64,000 nucleotides of DNA from Solemya velum gill symbiont (GCF_000787395.1 NZ_JRAA01000002.1:558001-622000); one strand, 5' to 3'; shown: positions 52,505 to 61,794, counted from the first letter of the stretch. Numbers and translations: made by a program. Notes: generated by a model from the sequence alone, not told the origin.

Positions 52505-52705
52505 CATAGTCAGTATAAGAAAGTAAACAGGGGAAAGTACTGCCAAACTCACTTTGCGTCAAGGTTTTTCAGACATTTTTACGTTAAATTCACAGCATTT
52601 ACCGGGTTTTATGTCGCCAAACCTTCTCCTTAAGGTTGAATATCGTTTAGACTATTAGAACAAGATGTGGAATCATAGACGGAATTACTATCCGGGGGCC
52701 GCCAA

Positions 52706-53179
52706 TTGCGCCATTTTCGTTTATTACTGGGCATTGTGATCATGCTGCTTATTACAGTTGCTGATTTAAATGCCGCAATTTATAAATGGATCGACGAGAA
52801 TGGCAACATTGTCTACTCCGGAACTCGCCCACCCAGTGGCAATAAATCACTCAACTCTCCATCGTTGCCACCGACACCCAGACCAATAGCCACGACAACC
52901 CTGCCTTTTTCTACAAGCGCTAAAAAACAGTCGGCCGCTGCCAAACAGGATAAAACCGTCAAAAAAGAGAAGAGTGCACTAGAAGTAGCGTGTGAAAGAC
53001 TTCGTAATAACCTGACGGTAATGAACTCTTCAGACAAAATTTATGAAAAAGATTCACAGGGAGTGCGCAAGTTTCTTACCGCAACTGAACGCAAAGAGAG
53101 AATCAGGAGCACCGAAAGAAGGATAAGGGAAGAGTGCCCCCTAATCAGCCAGACGGACTCTTATGCCGGCTCGAGGTGA
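52706..53179 (+). CDS. DUF4124-type secreted protein
   Basis: A 157-residue exported protein. A signal sequence (LLLGIVIMLLITVADLNA) is followed by the DUF4124 segment AIYKWIDENGNIVYSGTRPPSG, a short beta unit common at the start of proteobacterial envelope proteins. A Pro/Ser/Thr-rich linker, a Lys/Ala stretch and a charged C-terminal helix with CERLRNNLTV...ERRIREEC follow. Start TTG at 52706 has GGGGG upstream. Function is unknown. Divergent from ilvI and overlapping the end of recJ by 19 bp. Confidence 0.8.
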   Translation: MRHFRLLLGIVIMLLITVADLNAAIYKWIDENGNIVYSGTRPPSGNKSLNSPSLPPTPRPIATTTLPFSTSAKKQSAAAKQDKTVKKEKSALEVACERLRNNLTVMNSSDKIYEKDSQGVRKFLTATERKERIRSTERRIREECPLISQTDSYAGSR

Positions 53180-54894
53180 CGCACCAGCAGTTGCAGGCTC
53201 TCTCGTCCCATGTAGTGATTGATATCGAGCTGATATAGGACCCGCACACTCGCACCGGCAACATCACCAATCTCCTCAGCCTGTCCAAATGCAATCGCAT
53301 CGATTGTGTCGCCATTCGAATCCTGTGGTGCAAGGACGAGCTTAAGATGATTGTCTCCCACGACTCTTTGACTAACAACGATGAACTCATCATCAAAACC
53401 CGGTTCAGGGAACTGCTGCCCCCAGGGTGAAGCAAACTTCAGCTGCTGCGCCACCCCAACATCCAGCCATTCAGAGGGAACACTGCCATCCGAGTAGTGG
53501 CGGTTCTGCAGCGTCGTATCATCTATCACTGCAGCAACCTGTTTCCGGAAGAGCTCGCTGAAGCGCTCAAAATTCCTCTGCGGAAGTGTCAGGCCTGCAG
53601 CCATCGCATGACCACCGAATTTTTCGATCAGCCCTGGCACCTGTTTACTCACTGCATCGAGCACATCCCGGATGTGCAGCCCCGTAATCGAGCGTGCCGA
53701 CCCTTTCAGATTACCTTCACCATCCGAGGCAAACGCTATGACTGGGCGGTGCCACTGCTCCTTGATGCGCGATGCAAGGATACCGATGACACCCTGGTGC
53801 CACTGCTCCTGGTACAGGGTCAATGCAACCGGCATGTTTTCACTTGCAGCATCCAGGTGCAGGCCCTCCAGCATCTCCTGCGCCTGCTGTTTCATTTCAC
53901 CTTCAATCTCGCGACGTTGCCTGTTGAGATCATCCAGCTGACCGGCAAGCTCATCCGCCTTCAGGCTATCCGTCGCCAGCAGGCATTCGATGCCGACTGA
54001 CATATCCTCGAGACGACCGGCCGCGTTCAGACGAGGGCCCAGCGCAAAGCCGAGATCGGAACTGACCAGTTGCGCAGGGACGCGCTTGGAAACACGGCAC
54101 AGGGCTTCAATGCCGGGACGCGTCTTTCCGGCACGCATACGTCTCAGCCCCTGCTCCACCATAATCCTGTTATTGCGTGTCAGCGGTACAACATCTGCAA
54201 CAGTACCGAGTGCAACAAGATCAAGCCAGTCACCCATGCGTGGCTGTTCAACTGCGGTTTTCTCAAACCAGCCCGCGTCTGCAAGCTGTTTAACAAAAGC
54301 CGTCATGACATAAAAGATCACGCCAACACCGACGAGCGATTTGTCTGGAAAGCACTCTCCCGGCGAATTAGGATTGACGATGACATCGGCATCCGGCAAC
54401 TCGTCTCCCGGCAGGTGATGATCAGTCACAAGAACATGCACGCCGGCTGCCTTTGCCGCGACGACACCCTCAATACTTGAGATGCCGTTATCAACGGTAA
54501 TGATCAGGTCAGGGGACGACTCCAGCGCGACGCCGACAATACCGGGAGTCAGGCCATAACCGAAAGCGAAACGGTTTGGTACCAGGTAATCAACATTCGC
54601 ACCCAGTTTTCGCAACAGGGAGACAGCCAGTGCTGTGCTGGTTGCACCATCTGCATCAAAGTCTCCAATCACGAGGATATTCCAGCTGCTGTCGAGAGCC
54701 TGCTCCAGCAAGCCTGCAGCCGCATCGACCTGGCCGAGGGATGAGACAGGAAGTAGTCCAGACAGATCCAGTTCAAGCTCCTCACTGCAACTGATACCGC
54801 GATTTGCGAATACACGCGCCAGTAACGGATGCAGATCACCACTGAAATCGACTGTCCCGGTCGCCTGGCGGCGAACAATCTCGCAAGCATTCAC
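53161..54894 (-). CDS. recJ: Single-stranded-DNA exonuclease RecJ
   Basis: A DHH-family 5'-3' exonuclease in recombination and mismatch repair. The 577 residues show the phosphoesterase motifs in order: [16 protein letters not shown] (I), ITVDNGISS (II), [15 protein letters not shown] (III, the DHH box) and [14 protein letters not shown] (IV). The DHHA1 motif [11 protein letters not shown] and a C-terminal OB-like domain follow. The start is GTG at 54894, overlapping the yidD stop (GTGA). It is the last gene of the znu operon. Confidence 0.96.
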   Translation of the reverse strand: MNACEIVRRQATGTVDFSGDLHPLLARVFANRGISCSEELELDLSGLLPVSSLGQVDAAAGLLEQALDSSWNILVIGDFDADGATSTALAVSLLRKLGANVDYLVPNRFAFGYGLTPGIVGVALESSPDLIITVDNGISSIEGVVAAKAAGVHVLVTDHHLPGDELPDADVIVNPNSPGECFPDKSLVGVGVIFYVMTAFVKQLADAGWFEKTAVEQPRMGDWLDLVALGTVADVVPLTRNNRIMVEQGLRRMRAGKTRPGIEALCRVSKRVPAQLVSSDLGFALGPRLNAAGRLEDMSVGIECLLATDSLKADELAGQLDDLNRQRREIEGEMKQQAQEMLEGLHLDAASENMPVALTLYQEQWHQGVIGILASRIKEQWHRPVIAFASDGEGNLKGSARSITGLHIRDVLDAVSKQVPGLIEKFGGHAMAAGLTLPQRNFERFSELFRKQVAAVIDDTTLQNRHYSDGSVPSEWLDVGVAQQLKFASPWGQQFPEPGFDDEFIVVSQRVVGDNHLKLVLAPQDSNGDTIDAIAFGQAEEIGDVAGASVRVLYQLDINHYMGRESLQLLVRHLEPA

Positions 54895-55187
54895 TTTGAT
54901 TCTCTCTCCGTTTCAGGTTTTTCATGCTGCTGCGTCTCATCTGCATGATGCTCACAGCAGGTTGCCGCCTCGGGGCTTCCCGGGACAGGATCAACTCCGC
55001 CCTCATGCCACGGGTGGCAACGTCCGATACGTCTCAGCCCCATCCAGCCCCCTTTCAGCACACCATGAATTTCAATTGCCTGGATCATGTAGGAAGAACA
55101 GGTTGGATAATAGCGACAGCTACTTCCAAGCACAGGGCTCAGCAGCAGCTGGTAACCACGCACCAGCTTGAGCAGCAACCACTTCAT
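54891..55187 (-). CDS. yidD: Membrane protein insertion efficiency factor YidD
   Basis: A small amphipathic protein thought to assist YidC-dependent membrane insertion. The 98 residues contain the signature [31 protein letters not shown] and then [20 protein letters not shown]. The charged C-terminal tail is longer than usual. The ATG at 55187 overlaps the zur stop (ATGA). In most genomes yidD sits with rpmH-rnpA-yidC; here it is in the zinc operon instead. Confidence 0.94.
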   Translation of the reverse strand: MKWLLLKLVRGYQLLLSPVLGSSCRYYPTCSSYMIQAIEIHGVLKGGWMGLRRIGRCHPWHEGGVDPVPGSPEAATCCEHHADETQQHEKPETERESK

Positions 55188-55636
55188 GAACGCACCCGTT
55201 TGCACTCTCCGCAACGCCCGAGTATCTCGACAATCTCGTCATCCATGTCGAAACCAGCCTTGTCTGCAGCCTTGCACAGGCTGGTGTGAATGGCGCCGTC
55301 CTCCATCTCCCTGACCCTGCCGCAATCGGAACAGATCAGGAACTGCCCCTGGTGTTCATCGTGAGGGTGGTTACAGGCCAGGTAGGCTTGCAATGATGCG
55401 AGGCGGTGAACCAGGCCCTGCTCCTGCAAAAAATCGAGGGCACGATAGACCGTTGGAGGGGCAGCATTCGGGCGTTCCTGTTGCAGCTTCTGCAAAATTT
55501 CATAAGCGCCAACCGGCTTACCTGATGCAGCAATGATAGAGAGCACCTCGAGGCGCTGCGGCGTCAGACGCACCTCACGTGTTTCGCATAAACTTGCGGC
55601 ATACTCGAGAAACTCCGCGAGCTTTTTGCTGTTCAT
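55184..55636 (-). CDS. zur: Zinc uptake regulator Zur
   Basis: A Fur-family zinc-sensing repressor of 150 residues. The winged helix is [26 protein letters not shown] and [21 protein letters not shown]. The metal domain has [25 protein letters not shown] and the structural-zinc cysteines CSDC plus C-terminal CGEC. Its position directly after znuB, coupled by ATGA, and the operator before znuA support Zur rather than Fur or PerR. It probably represses its own operon. Confidence 0.95.
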   Translation of the reverse strand: MNSKKLAEFLEYAASLCETREVRLTPQRLEVLSIIAASGKPVGAYEILQKLQQERPNAAPPTVYRALDFLQEQGLVHRLASLQAYLACNHPHDEHQGQFLICSDCGRVREMEDGAIHTSLCKAADKAGFDMDDEIVEILGRCGECKRVRS

Positions 55637-56463
55637 ACACGCCTCACTTTACGTCGATGCAGCATGGCTGCAAGTGCGGAGACAAGATAGATTATTGCTG
55701 CAACCAGGATCATGGTTGCCCCTGACGGTAAATCATATGCGTAAGAGACTGCCATACCACTACTGGTGACAAGGAAGCCAATCAGAACCGCCAGCAACAT
55801 CATTGCCGAAAGCGTTTTCGTATAGTGTCCTGCCACAGCCGCCGGCAGTGTCAACAAGGCGATGACAAGGATCAGGCCAACGACCTGTATCAGCAGTACC
55901 ACGGTCAGCGCGACCATCGCCAGTAACAGCAGGTAAACCAGCGTGACAGGCAATCCACGCAGGCGTGCGAACTCCTCATCGAAGATGACCGCGTTAAACT
56001 GATTATGGAACAGCACCACCATCAGCACCAGGAAAACATCCAGCACTATCATCAATTGCAGATGCTCACCCGAGACCATGAGGATATTGCCGAACAGGTA
56101 GCTGAACAGATCCAGCTGGTAACCGGGCGTAGCTGAAATGAACAGAATACCCACCGCCATACCGATCGCCCACAGGGCACCTATTACCGTATCCTCGCGC
56201 TCTTTCCATACAAGGCTGACACCGCCGATGATAACGGCAGCGATCAAGGCGGCAACAATCGCCCCTCCATATGGTGCATATCCAAAAAAAAGTGCGGCAC
56301 CCATACCGCCAAGTACAGCGTGAGCAATACCTCCGGCGACAAAGCTTATGCGCCGGACAACCACGTATGTACCAACCAGGCCACAGCCAATGGCAGCCAG
56401 AACACCGGCAATCAGGGCTCGCTGTAGAAAGTCATACTGGAAAAGTGCGTCAATAAAATTCAT
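55633..56463 (-). CDS. znuB: Zinc ABC transporter permease ZnuB
   Basis: The membrane subunit of the ZnuABC zinc importer. The 276 residues have eight or so helices. The opening is FLQRALIAGVLAAIGCGLVGTYVVVRRISFVAGGIAHAVLGG, a family signature, with FARLRGLP in the coupling region and a C-terminal DLPSGATMILVAAIIYL. It follows znuC by 21 bp and its stop overlaps the zur start. Confidence 0.95.
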   Translation of the reverse strand: MNFIDALFQYDFLQRALIAGVLAAIGCGLVGTYVVVRRISFVAGGIAHAVLGGMGAALFFGYAPYGGAIVAALIAAVIIGGVSLVWKEREDTVIGALWAIGMAVGILFISATPGYQLDLFSYLFGNILMVSGEHLQLMIVLDVFLVLMVVLFHNQFNAVIFDEEFARLRGLPVTLVYLLLLAMVALTVVLLIQVVGLILVIALLTLPAAVAGHYTKTLSAMMLLAVLIGFLVTSSGMAVSYAYDLPSGATMILVAAIIYLVSALAAMLHRRKVRRV

Positions 56464-56484
56464 TTGTCTTACAGGTTATCCGGG

Positions 56485-57207
56485 CTAGTGTGAATGTGCG
56501 ATATGATGAACATTCTCACCGTAGAGGTGGGTGATAGCCTCGCTTGTCAACGCCTCAGTCTGGTGGCAGACAAGTGTCTGATTGAGACAGGCAACGCGAT
56601 TGACATAACCGGATATAAAAGCGATGTCGTGTGACACCACGACCACCGTCATACGCTTGTTAAGAAGCTTGAGCAGATCGAAAATTTCATTTTCAACTCG
56701 CATATCGATATTGGCGGTGGGTTCATCCAGGAGCAGTATCTGTGGATCGCCAACCAGCGCACGAGCAATCAGCACACGCTGCAATTCACCGCCGGAAAGT
56801 GACCCAACTGGACGTGTGGCAAGACGGCTGATTTCAGTCTCTTTCAAGGCACGCACGACAGCCTCGCGGTCATCTCGTCGGTAGCGCCCGGTAAATCCCT
56901 TCAGGCGTCCCATCAACACTACCTGCTCGACCGTGATGGGAAAATCACGGGCAAATGCCGGGTATTGTGGTACGTATCCAATTGCAGAGCGTGCCTGTCG
57001 CGGTGTTTTTCCCAATACCTTGACCTTGCCAATACCAGGCTCAATAAGACCGGCAATGAGCCTGACAAGAGTGCTTTTGCCACCACCATTGGGACCGACC
57101 AGGCCGATAAACTCCCCTGCCTCAATACTCAACGAAACATCACGCAACACTGGTATCTCACCAAATGAGAAGCTGACATTGTCAATTTCAATCACGCTTG
57201 CGCTCAT
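56485..57207 (-). CDS. znuC: Zinc ABC transporter ATPase ZnuC
   Basis: The ATP-binding subunit of the zinc importer. The 240 residues contain Walker A GPNGGGKST, the Q-loop region, the signature LSGGELQRVLIARAL, Walker B ILLLDEPTANID and the H-loop VVVSHDI. The C-terminus is histidine-rich (HLYGENVHHIAHSH), as in other ZnuC proteins. The start overlaps the znuA stop by four bases (ATGA). Confidence 0.96.
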   Translation of the reverse strand: MSASVIEIDNVSFSFGEIPVLRDVSLSIEAGEFIGLVGPNGGGKSTLVRLIAGLIEPGIGKVKVLGKTPRQARSAIGYVPQYPAFARDFPITVEQVVLMGRLKGFTGRYRRDDREAVVRALKETEISRLATRPVGSLSGGELQRVLIARALVGDPQILLLDEPTANIDMRVENEIFDLLKLLNKRMTVVVVSHDIAFISGYVNRVACLNQTLVCHQTEALTSEAITHLYGENVHHIAHSH

Positions 57208-58100
57208 TCCAGCACCTGCATGGCATCGAGAAAATCGTTCAGCGATTGCACAAGATCATCGGACAAGGGATCAACGACCACCAGTTTTGCATCGATTGCA
57301 TCGGCTATCACCGCGGCAATACGCTGATCGAATTGCGGCTGCACAAATATTTTGCCAATGCCTTTTTGCCCGGCCATTTCAATCAGCTCTGCAAGACGCC
57401 TTGGACCCGGCTCCTTGCCATCCATCTCAATGACAACCTGCACCAGTCCATACTCACTTGCGAGATAGCCCCAGGCAGGATGAAAGACAAGAAAGTATGG
57501 TGACTCGATGACAGGCAGCACCTCGACAGCGCGTCGGTCAACCTGCCTGAAACGCTGCTGTGCCGCCTGTAAATTGCCTTGGTAATAGTCAGCACCATGC
57601 GGATCATTTGCCGTCAACTCTTCTGCTATCAGGGCAAGAATCACATCGATGTTTGCCGGTGATGTCCAGACGTGAGGATCACCACCCTCATGCCCGTGTC
57701 CGTGCCCGTGCCCGTGCCCGTGCCCGTGCGGATGGGATTCGTGTTGATCAGAATCAGTACCGTCTTCAGCATCGACAGGCAGATTTTGGCGCAAATCGAT
57801 GATCTTCATGCGCGGATTCAGCGCACGAATCTTTCCCATCCAGACTTTCTCGAAAGGCAGGCCGCTGGTGAAATAGAGATCAGCCTCACCAAGGCGCTGT
57901 AACTGTGAAGGTTGCGGATCGTAAGTAACCGGGTCATGACCAGCAGTTACCAGCGCCTCAACACTGACCCGCTCTCCACCAACCAGCGAGACAAGCGAGG
58001 CAATTGGCAATACGCTTGTGAAAAGCTTCAAAGATGCGGCACTCAGAGGTGCTGAGAGCAACAACAGCAACAGTGCAAGCGTGATACGATTCTTTTTCAT
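57204..58100 (-). CDS. znuA: Periplasmic zinc-binding protein ZnuA
   Basis: The periplasmic receptor that delivers zinc to ZnuBC. The 298-residue precursor has a signal peptide (MKKNRITLALLLLLLSAPLSAASL). The zinc histidines appear in GHDPVTYDPQPSQ, the DPHVWTSP segment and VFHPAWGYLASEYGL. The acidic, histidine-rich loop is extreme here: a (GH)6 run encoded by tandem 6-bp repeats near 57694-57727. The ATG at 58100 begins the signal peptide; the frame extends upstream through the operator, so longer starts are unlikely. No clear Shine-Dalgarno sequence. Confidence 0.95.
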   Translation of the reverse strand: MKKNRITLALLLLLLSAPLSAASLKLFTSVLPIASLVSLVGGERVSVEALVTAGHDPVTYDPQPSQLQRLGEADLYFTSGLPFEKVWMGKIRALNPRMKIIDLRQNLPVDAEDGTDSDQHESHPHGHGHGHGHGHGHEGGDPHVWTSPANIDVILALIAEELTANDPHGADYYQGNLQAAQQRFRQVDRRAVEVLPVIESPYFLVFHPAWGYLASEYGLVQVVIEMDGKEPGPRRLAELIEMAGQKGIGKIFVQPQFDQRIAAVIADAIDAKLVVVDPLSDDLVQSLNDFLDAMQVLE

Positions 58101-58123
58101 TAACAGGGGGAAGCGAATAATAT

Positions 58124-58138
58124 TGTTACAATATAACA
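58124..58138. promoter_or_regulatory. Zur-type operator shared by znuA and the divergent gene
   Basis: TGTTACAATATAACA, with TGTTA/TAACA arms, differs at one position from the TGTTATAATATAACA core of Zur boxes. It lies 23 bp before the znuA ATG and 45 bp before the ATG of the divergent gene at 58184. Confidence 0.85.
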
Positions 58139-58183
58139 TAACTCTATTCCCTCCGTCCGATACCCTCAAATTTTGATGAAACC

Positions 58184-58732
58184 ATGAACAAAGGCTCCCT
58201 GTTACTTCACCCGCTCAAAACCGGTTTGATGCCTGACCTGGAAACGCTGCAAGCAACACTACACAGTATCGGTTTCACAGGCGATGCGATAAACGAGCGG
58301 AGCTGGATGGTTGGCGAACAATTTCTGCAACTATTGACCTTCATGGGCTGCTCCCCGCATATCCGTCTTGAGCCTGACTCTGAAGATGACCATGATTTCT
58401 GCCATATTTCGCTGCGCCTGGCAGATACACCACAACTACTCTACAGCGAGCATTCACGTCCCTGTCGTTGTAACAATTGCGCTAAACCAGTGGTAAAAAG
58501 CTGGGAAGCATTCGACTCAAATGCAGGAAGCTGGAGTTGCGGCCATTGCAATACCCCGCACCAGCGTCTTGAAGAGCTACGCTGGCGAAACGACTCCGGT
58601 GTTGCGGTCTGTTTTATCGAAATTCACTCGATCTATCCTGGTGAAGCCCAGCCTGTCGACTCACTGATGAAACAACTCGAGAAAGTCACCAACAGTGACT
58701 GGCGTTATTTCTACCTGCATGGCCAGAATTAA
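58184..58732 (+). CDS. Putative zinc-ribbon protein divergent from znuA
   Basis: A 182-residue soluble protein I do not recognise. Its centre has two CxxC pairs, Cys96-Cys99 (CRCNNCAK) and Cys119-Cys122 (WSCGHCNTP), 20 residues apart, which looks like a zinc ribbon or rubredoxin-like knuckle. An extra Cys94 precedes them. Flanking regions are acidic (LEPDSEDDHDFCHIS) and end in a SLMKQLEKVTNSDWRYFYLHG helix-strand. Sharing the Zur operator with znuA suggests induction under zinc shortage. That would fit a zinc-handling protein or a low-zinc back-up, but this is inference from position. Confidence 0.75.
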   Translation: MNKGSLLLHPLKTGLMPDLETLQATLHSIGFTGDAINERSWMVGEQFLQLLTFMGCSPHIRLEPDSEDDHDFCHISLRLADTPQLLYSEHSRPCRCNNCAKPVVKSWEAFDSNAGSWSCGHCNTPHQRLEELRWRNDSGVAVCFIEIHSIYPGEAQPVDSLMKQLEKVTNSDWRYFYLHGQN

Positions 58733-58770
58733 GAGACCGGCAACTGAGTGAGAATTTTGTTCTGAAAGAG

Positions 58771-59571
58771 TCAGTCAGGAATCGATTCATTGAGCTTGAA
58801 TGGCAGAACCACGTCAACAGACACCGGCAGATGATCCGATAACGGAAAATCGATGACATGCGGTGTGTCAGTATCGAGTGAGTCAGACAGAAAAATGTGG
58901 TCAATTTTTCGCACCGGTTGCCACGATGGATATGTCGGTGCACCGCAGGTCGCATCCTTGAGACCGTTCTTCGCCATAAAATCGACCAGGCTTCCGGAAT
59001 CAGTGGGGCAGTTCAGGTCTCCCATCACGGCAATATGTTTGCGTGATGCAATCAGGTCAGAAACAAAGGACAACTGGCGCAGACGACCATGCCTGCTCAG
59101 TGCAAGATGCAGGAAAACGACAGAGAACTGCTCATCGCCTTCACCATAGTCAACGAGTATCGCGCCTCTTCCCGGCAGTCCCGGGAGACTGTAGGTATGT
59201 GTCTCCATCGGTCGGATGCGGCTCAGGAATCCGTTACTGTATTGCGCTAACGGACCAACATTCCGATTGACCTGCTTGTTCCAGTAAGGGAAGTCGGCAC
59301 GGTGTGCAAGATAGGCAGTCTGGTCGAGAAACGAGGATCGCAGGCTGCCCGCATCGACCTCCTGCAAACCAACAATATCAAAATCAACAACCAGCTTTGA
59401 GATCAGGTCGAGATTTTCCTGCTTTTCAGGATGAGGAAAGAAATGCTTCCAGCCCTTGGTGATGTATTCCCGCGGGCTGGCAGTCTGAAGGCCACTCTGA
59501 ATATTGTAGCTCAGCAGCCGGATACGCTGTTCTCCGGCTGCTGGCATTTTCTTTGCGGCCTTCTCGGACAT
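58771..59571 (-). CDS. Endonuclease/exonuclease/phosphatase (EEP) family hydrolase
   Basis: A 266-residue metal-dependent phosphoesterase with the EEP motifs in order: RLLSYNIQSG, VGLQEVDAGS, VVFLHLALSRHGR, MGDLNCPTDSGS, KIDHIFLSD and the terminal SDHLPV. Members range from nucleases to lipid phosphatases, so the substrate is not assigned. No signal peptide. It lies eight bases after dsbA on the same strand, a neighbourhood seen in several gammaproteobacteria. Confidence 0.92.
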   Translation of the reverse strand: MSEKAAKKMPAAGEQRIRLLSYNIQSGLQTASPREYITKGWKHFFPHPEKQENLDLISKLVVDFDIVGLQEVDAGSLRSSFLDQTAYLAHRADFPYWNKQVNRNVGPLAQYSNGFLSRIRPMETHTYSLPGLPGRGAILVDYGEGDEQFSVVFLHLALSRHGRLRQLSFVSDLIASRKHIAVMGDLNCPTDSGSLVDFMAKNGLKDATCGAPTYPSWQPVRKIDHIFLSDSLDTDTPHVIDFPLSDHLPVSVDVVLPFKLNESIPD

Positions 59572-59579
59572 ACCCTGGT

Positions 59580-60200
59580 TTATTTCGCCATGGCCGCACG
59601 TTCAGCACGTATCTTGCTGACAAGGTAATCAGCGATTGTGAACTTCTGAGCCCAGGAATAGGCCTGCTCTACCTTGTATTGGCCATCGACGATAAGTGCC
59701 GGAACACCTGTGATCTGGTACTGCTTGGCGTACTTGACTGCTTCCTGCATTTTCAGATTCACAACAAAAGAATCCATCATGTCGTGATAGGCATTCAGAT
59801 CAACGCCATGGGATGCGAGAAACTGGTCCATCGTCTCCTGCGTATTGAGGCGCTGTTTTCTGTCATGCATCGCACTCATAATTACATCATGCAGTTCCGG
59901 TTTCCCCATCTGCTCCAGGGCGAAGAAAGTCTTGGCATGCATTTGTACATTGGGTCGATTAAAGGTCGCCGGGTAGCGGACAAATTCGACGTCATCAGCC
60001 TTGGTCTTCAACCACTCTTTTACGGCAGGCTCAAAAGCATAACAATGGGGGCAGGCGTACCAGAAAAACTCGATAACCTGGATTTTTTCCTTGCCCGAAG
60101 AGTCCATACCGATGACCGAGTAGTTAACCCCTTCAACAGGCTGTGCAGCCATTGCTACAGGTGAAATCAGCAAAAGAAAAGCAATTAGTATTTTTTTCAT
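59580..60200 (-). CDS. dsbA: Periplasmic thiol:disulfide oxidoreductase DsbA
   Basis: Introduces disulfide bonds into exported proteins. The 206-residue precursor has signal peptide MKKILIAFLLLISPVAMA, the thioredoxin-fold active site FFWYACPHCYAFEP (CPHC) and the cis-proline loop TGVPALIVDG. The ATG at 60200 starts the signal peptide, and five upstream codons are left out. It forms a pair with the EEP gene downstream. Confidence 0.95.
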   Translation of the reverse strand: MKKILIAFLLLISPVAMAAQPVEGVNYSVIGMDSSGKEKIQVIEFFWYACPHCYAFEPAVKEWLKTKADDVEFVRYPATFNRPNVQMHAKTFFALEQMGKPELHDVIMSAMHDRKQRLNTQETMDQFLASHGVDLNAYHDMMDSFVVNLKMQEAVKYAKQYQITGVPALIVDGQYKVEQAYSWAQKFTIADYLVSKIRAERAAMAK

Positions 60201-60287
60201 TGAATTGTCGCCCAACTAAATTAAATTAAAAAATCATGTCTGTTAAGACACGAGCGCAGTACATCAGTTCCATATATAGGCATGCGT

Positions 60288-60728
60288 TCATGTCTCAAGC
60301 CAGAAAGTTACTGGCCCATCATTAACCAGCGAAACCTGCATATCTGCACCAAAGCGACCACATCCGATGTCGCCACTGTAATCTGTTCTGACCCTGCCAA
60401 CAAGATACTCAAACAGCCGCTGTGCATCCTGTGGCGGTGCACCCTTGCTAAATCCCGGGCGCATACCCTTGTGCGTTTCTGCAGCAAGTGTAAATTGGGG
60501 GACCAGCAGAATTCCACCCTGTGTGTCATTAACACTGAGATTCATCTTACCATCTGAATCATTGAAAATGCGGTAATTACACAGGCGATGTGCGAGCTTG
60601 TCGGCACTCTGTTCCGTATCATCCCGAGTCACTCCGACAAGCACCAGCATGCCGGTGCCAATTTCAGCAATACGTTCAGCATCAACATCGACAGATGCAC
60701 CGGTTACTCTCTGCACCAGGCCGATCAT
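60288..60728 (-). CDS. dtd: D-aminoacyl-tRNA deacylase
   Basis: A cytosolic proofreading enzyme that removes D-amino acids from tRNA. The 146 residues show the family start MIGLVQRVTGASVDVD, the catalytic-threonine segment VPQFTLAAETHKGMRPGF (usual SQFTLxA with Pro in place of Ser) and the NxGPxT motif as VNDGPVTFWLET. Transcribed toward dsbA, 87 bp apart. Confidence 0.95.
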   Translation of the reverse strand: MIGLVQRVTGASVDVDAERIAEIGTGMLVLVGVTRDDTEQSADKLAHRLCNYRIFNDSDGKMNLSVNDTQGGILLVPQFTLAAETHKGMRPGFSKGAPPQDAQRLFEYLVGRVRTDYSGDIGCGRFGADMQVSLVNDGPVTFWLET

Positions 60729-60793
60729 ACCAAACGACCTGCCATCAACACATTAATCAAGCGGCTAGAGTCCATTTCACACCAATCTACATC

Positions 60794-61013
60794 GTGTAGG
60801 AATTTTCCTACACTATTTTCAGAAAAAGGCCATATTGCCAGTTCAGCAGACACACTATAGTTAAACCATCACCAAACGAGATGGAATTCAGTCTACTCGT
60901 GGATAAGGAAGTCTACAGTAGTCAGGAACTGGATGTCATTACATGGAAGATCCCTTTGTCACCACCAATTTGACGTGGTGATAGAGCCCCGATGGACCGG
61001 GGCTCGTCTTTTT
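60794..61013 (+). other. Possible small transcript with palindromic operator and terminator
   Basis: The 331-bp gap between dtd and nth has an ordered set of signals. A perfect palindrome GTGTAGGAA-TT-TTCCTACAC lies at 60794-60813, followed by TTGCCA (60835-60840) and TATAGT (60856-60861), a weak promoter with a short 15-bp spacer. A 30-codon frame starts at the ATG at 60881 (MEFSLLVDKEVYSSQELDVI...), and a terminator lies at 60984-61013. The frame has only a weak ribosome-binding site. It could be a small protein, a regulatory RNA or decayed sequence. Confidence 0.45.
60984..61013 (+). terminator. Terminator upstream of nth
   Basis: GAGCCCC-GATGGACC-GGGGCTC followed by GTCTTTTT. Confidence 0.85.
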
Positions 61014-61059
61014 CCGGAGCCTCTGAAGCAGGGGCTCCATTGGTGTATTATCATGCGCC

Positions 61060-61692
61060 ATGAACAGAGAGAAACGCACGCAGATTTTTGAGCGCCTTCG
61101 AGCTGAAAATCCAAATCCTACGACCGAACTGCACTTTGAAACAGCCTTTGAACTGTTAGTTGCCGTGGTTCTCTCCGCCCAGGCAACCGACAAGGGCGTC
61201 AATAAGGCGACTGCCAAGCTTTATCCCGTAGCAAATACACCAGAGAAAATACTGGCGCTTGGCGAAGATGGACTGAAAGAGAAAATCAGGACGATCGGCC
61301 TTTTCAACAGCAAGGCCGCCAATATCATCAAGAGCTGCGCCATTCTGATTGACCAACACGACAGCCAGGTACCATCTGAAAGAAAAGCGCTCGAAGCCCT
61401 GCCGGGTGTCGGCAGAAAAACTGCCAATGTCATTCTCAACACCTGGTTCAAACAGCCTACCATGGCAGTTGATACGCATATCTTCCGCGTCTCCAATCGC
61501 ACAGGCATCGCTCCCGGCAAGAACGTTGTCGAGGTGGAAAAGCGGCTGCTGCGCTTGATTCCGGAAGAATTTCTGATGGATGCCCACCACTGGCTGATCC
61601 TGCATGGCCGCTATACATGCATCGCACGCAAACCACGCTGCGGATCCTGTGTGATCGAGGATCTGTGTGAGTTCAAAAAGAAACAAAGCTAA
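61060..61692 (+). CDS. nth: Endonuclease III
   Basis: A base-excision-repair glycosylase/AP lyase for oxidised pyrimidines. The 210 residues carry the helix-hairpin-helix LPGVGRKTANVIL with the catalytic lysine, VDTHIFRVSNR with the catalytic aspartate, and the C-terminal 4Fe-4S loop C-x6-C-x2-C-x5-C (CIARKPRCGSCVIEDLC). No rnf genes are next to it, unlike in E. coli. Confidence 0.97.
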   Translation: MNREKRTQIFERLRAENPNPTTELHFETAFELLVAVVLSAQATDKGVNKATAKLYPVANTPEKILALGEDGLKEKIRTIGLFNSKAANIIKSCAILIDQHDSQVPSERKALEALPGVGRKTANVILNTWFKQPTMAVDTHIFRVSNRTGIAPGKNVVEVEKRLLRLIPEEFLMDAHHWLILHGRYTCIARKPRCGSCVIEDLCEFKKKQS

Positions 61693-61794
61693 TCGCTGGT
61701 CGCTGGCCGTTGAAAGACGAACAATGATGTACAAAACCGGAATCTGCGTAATAATGCACTGATACCAAGCAATCAATATCTGGACAGAACTAAC

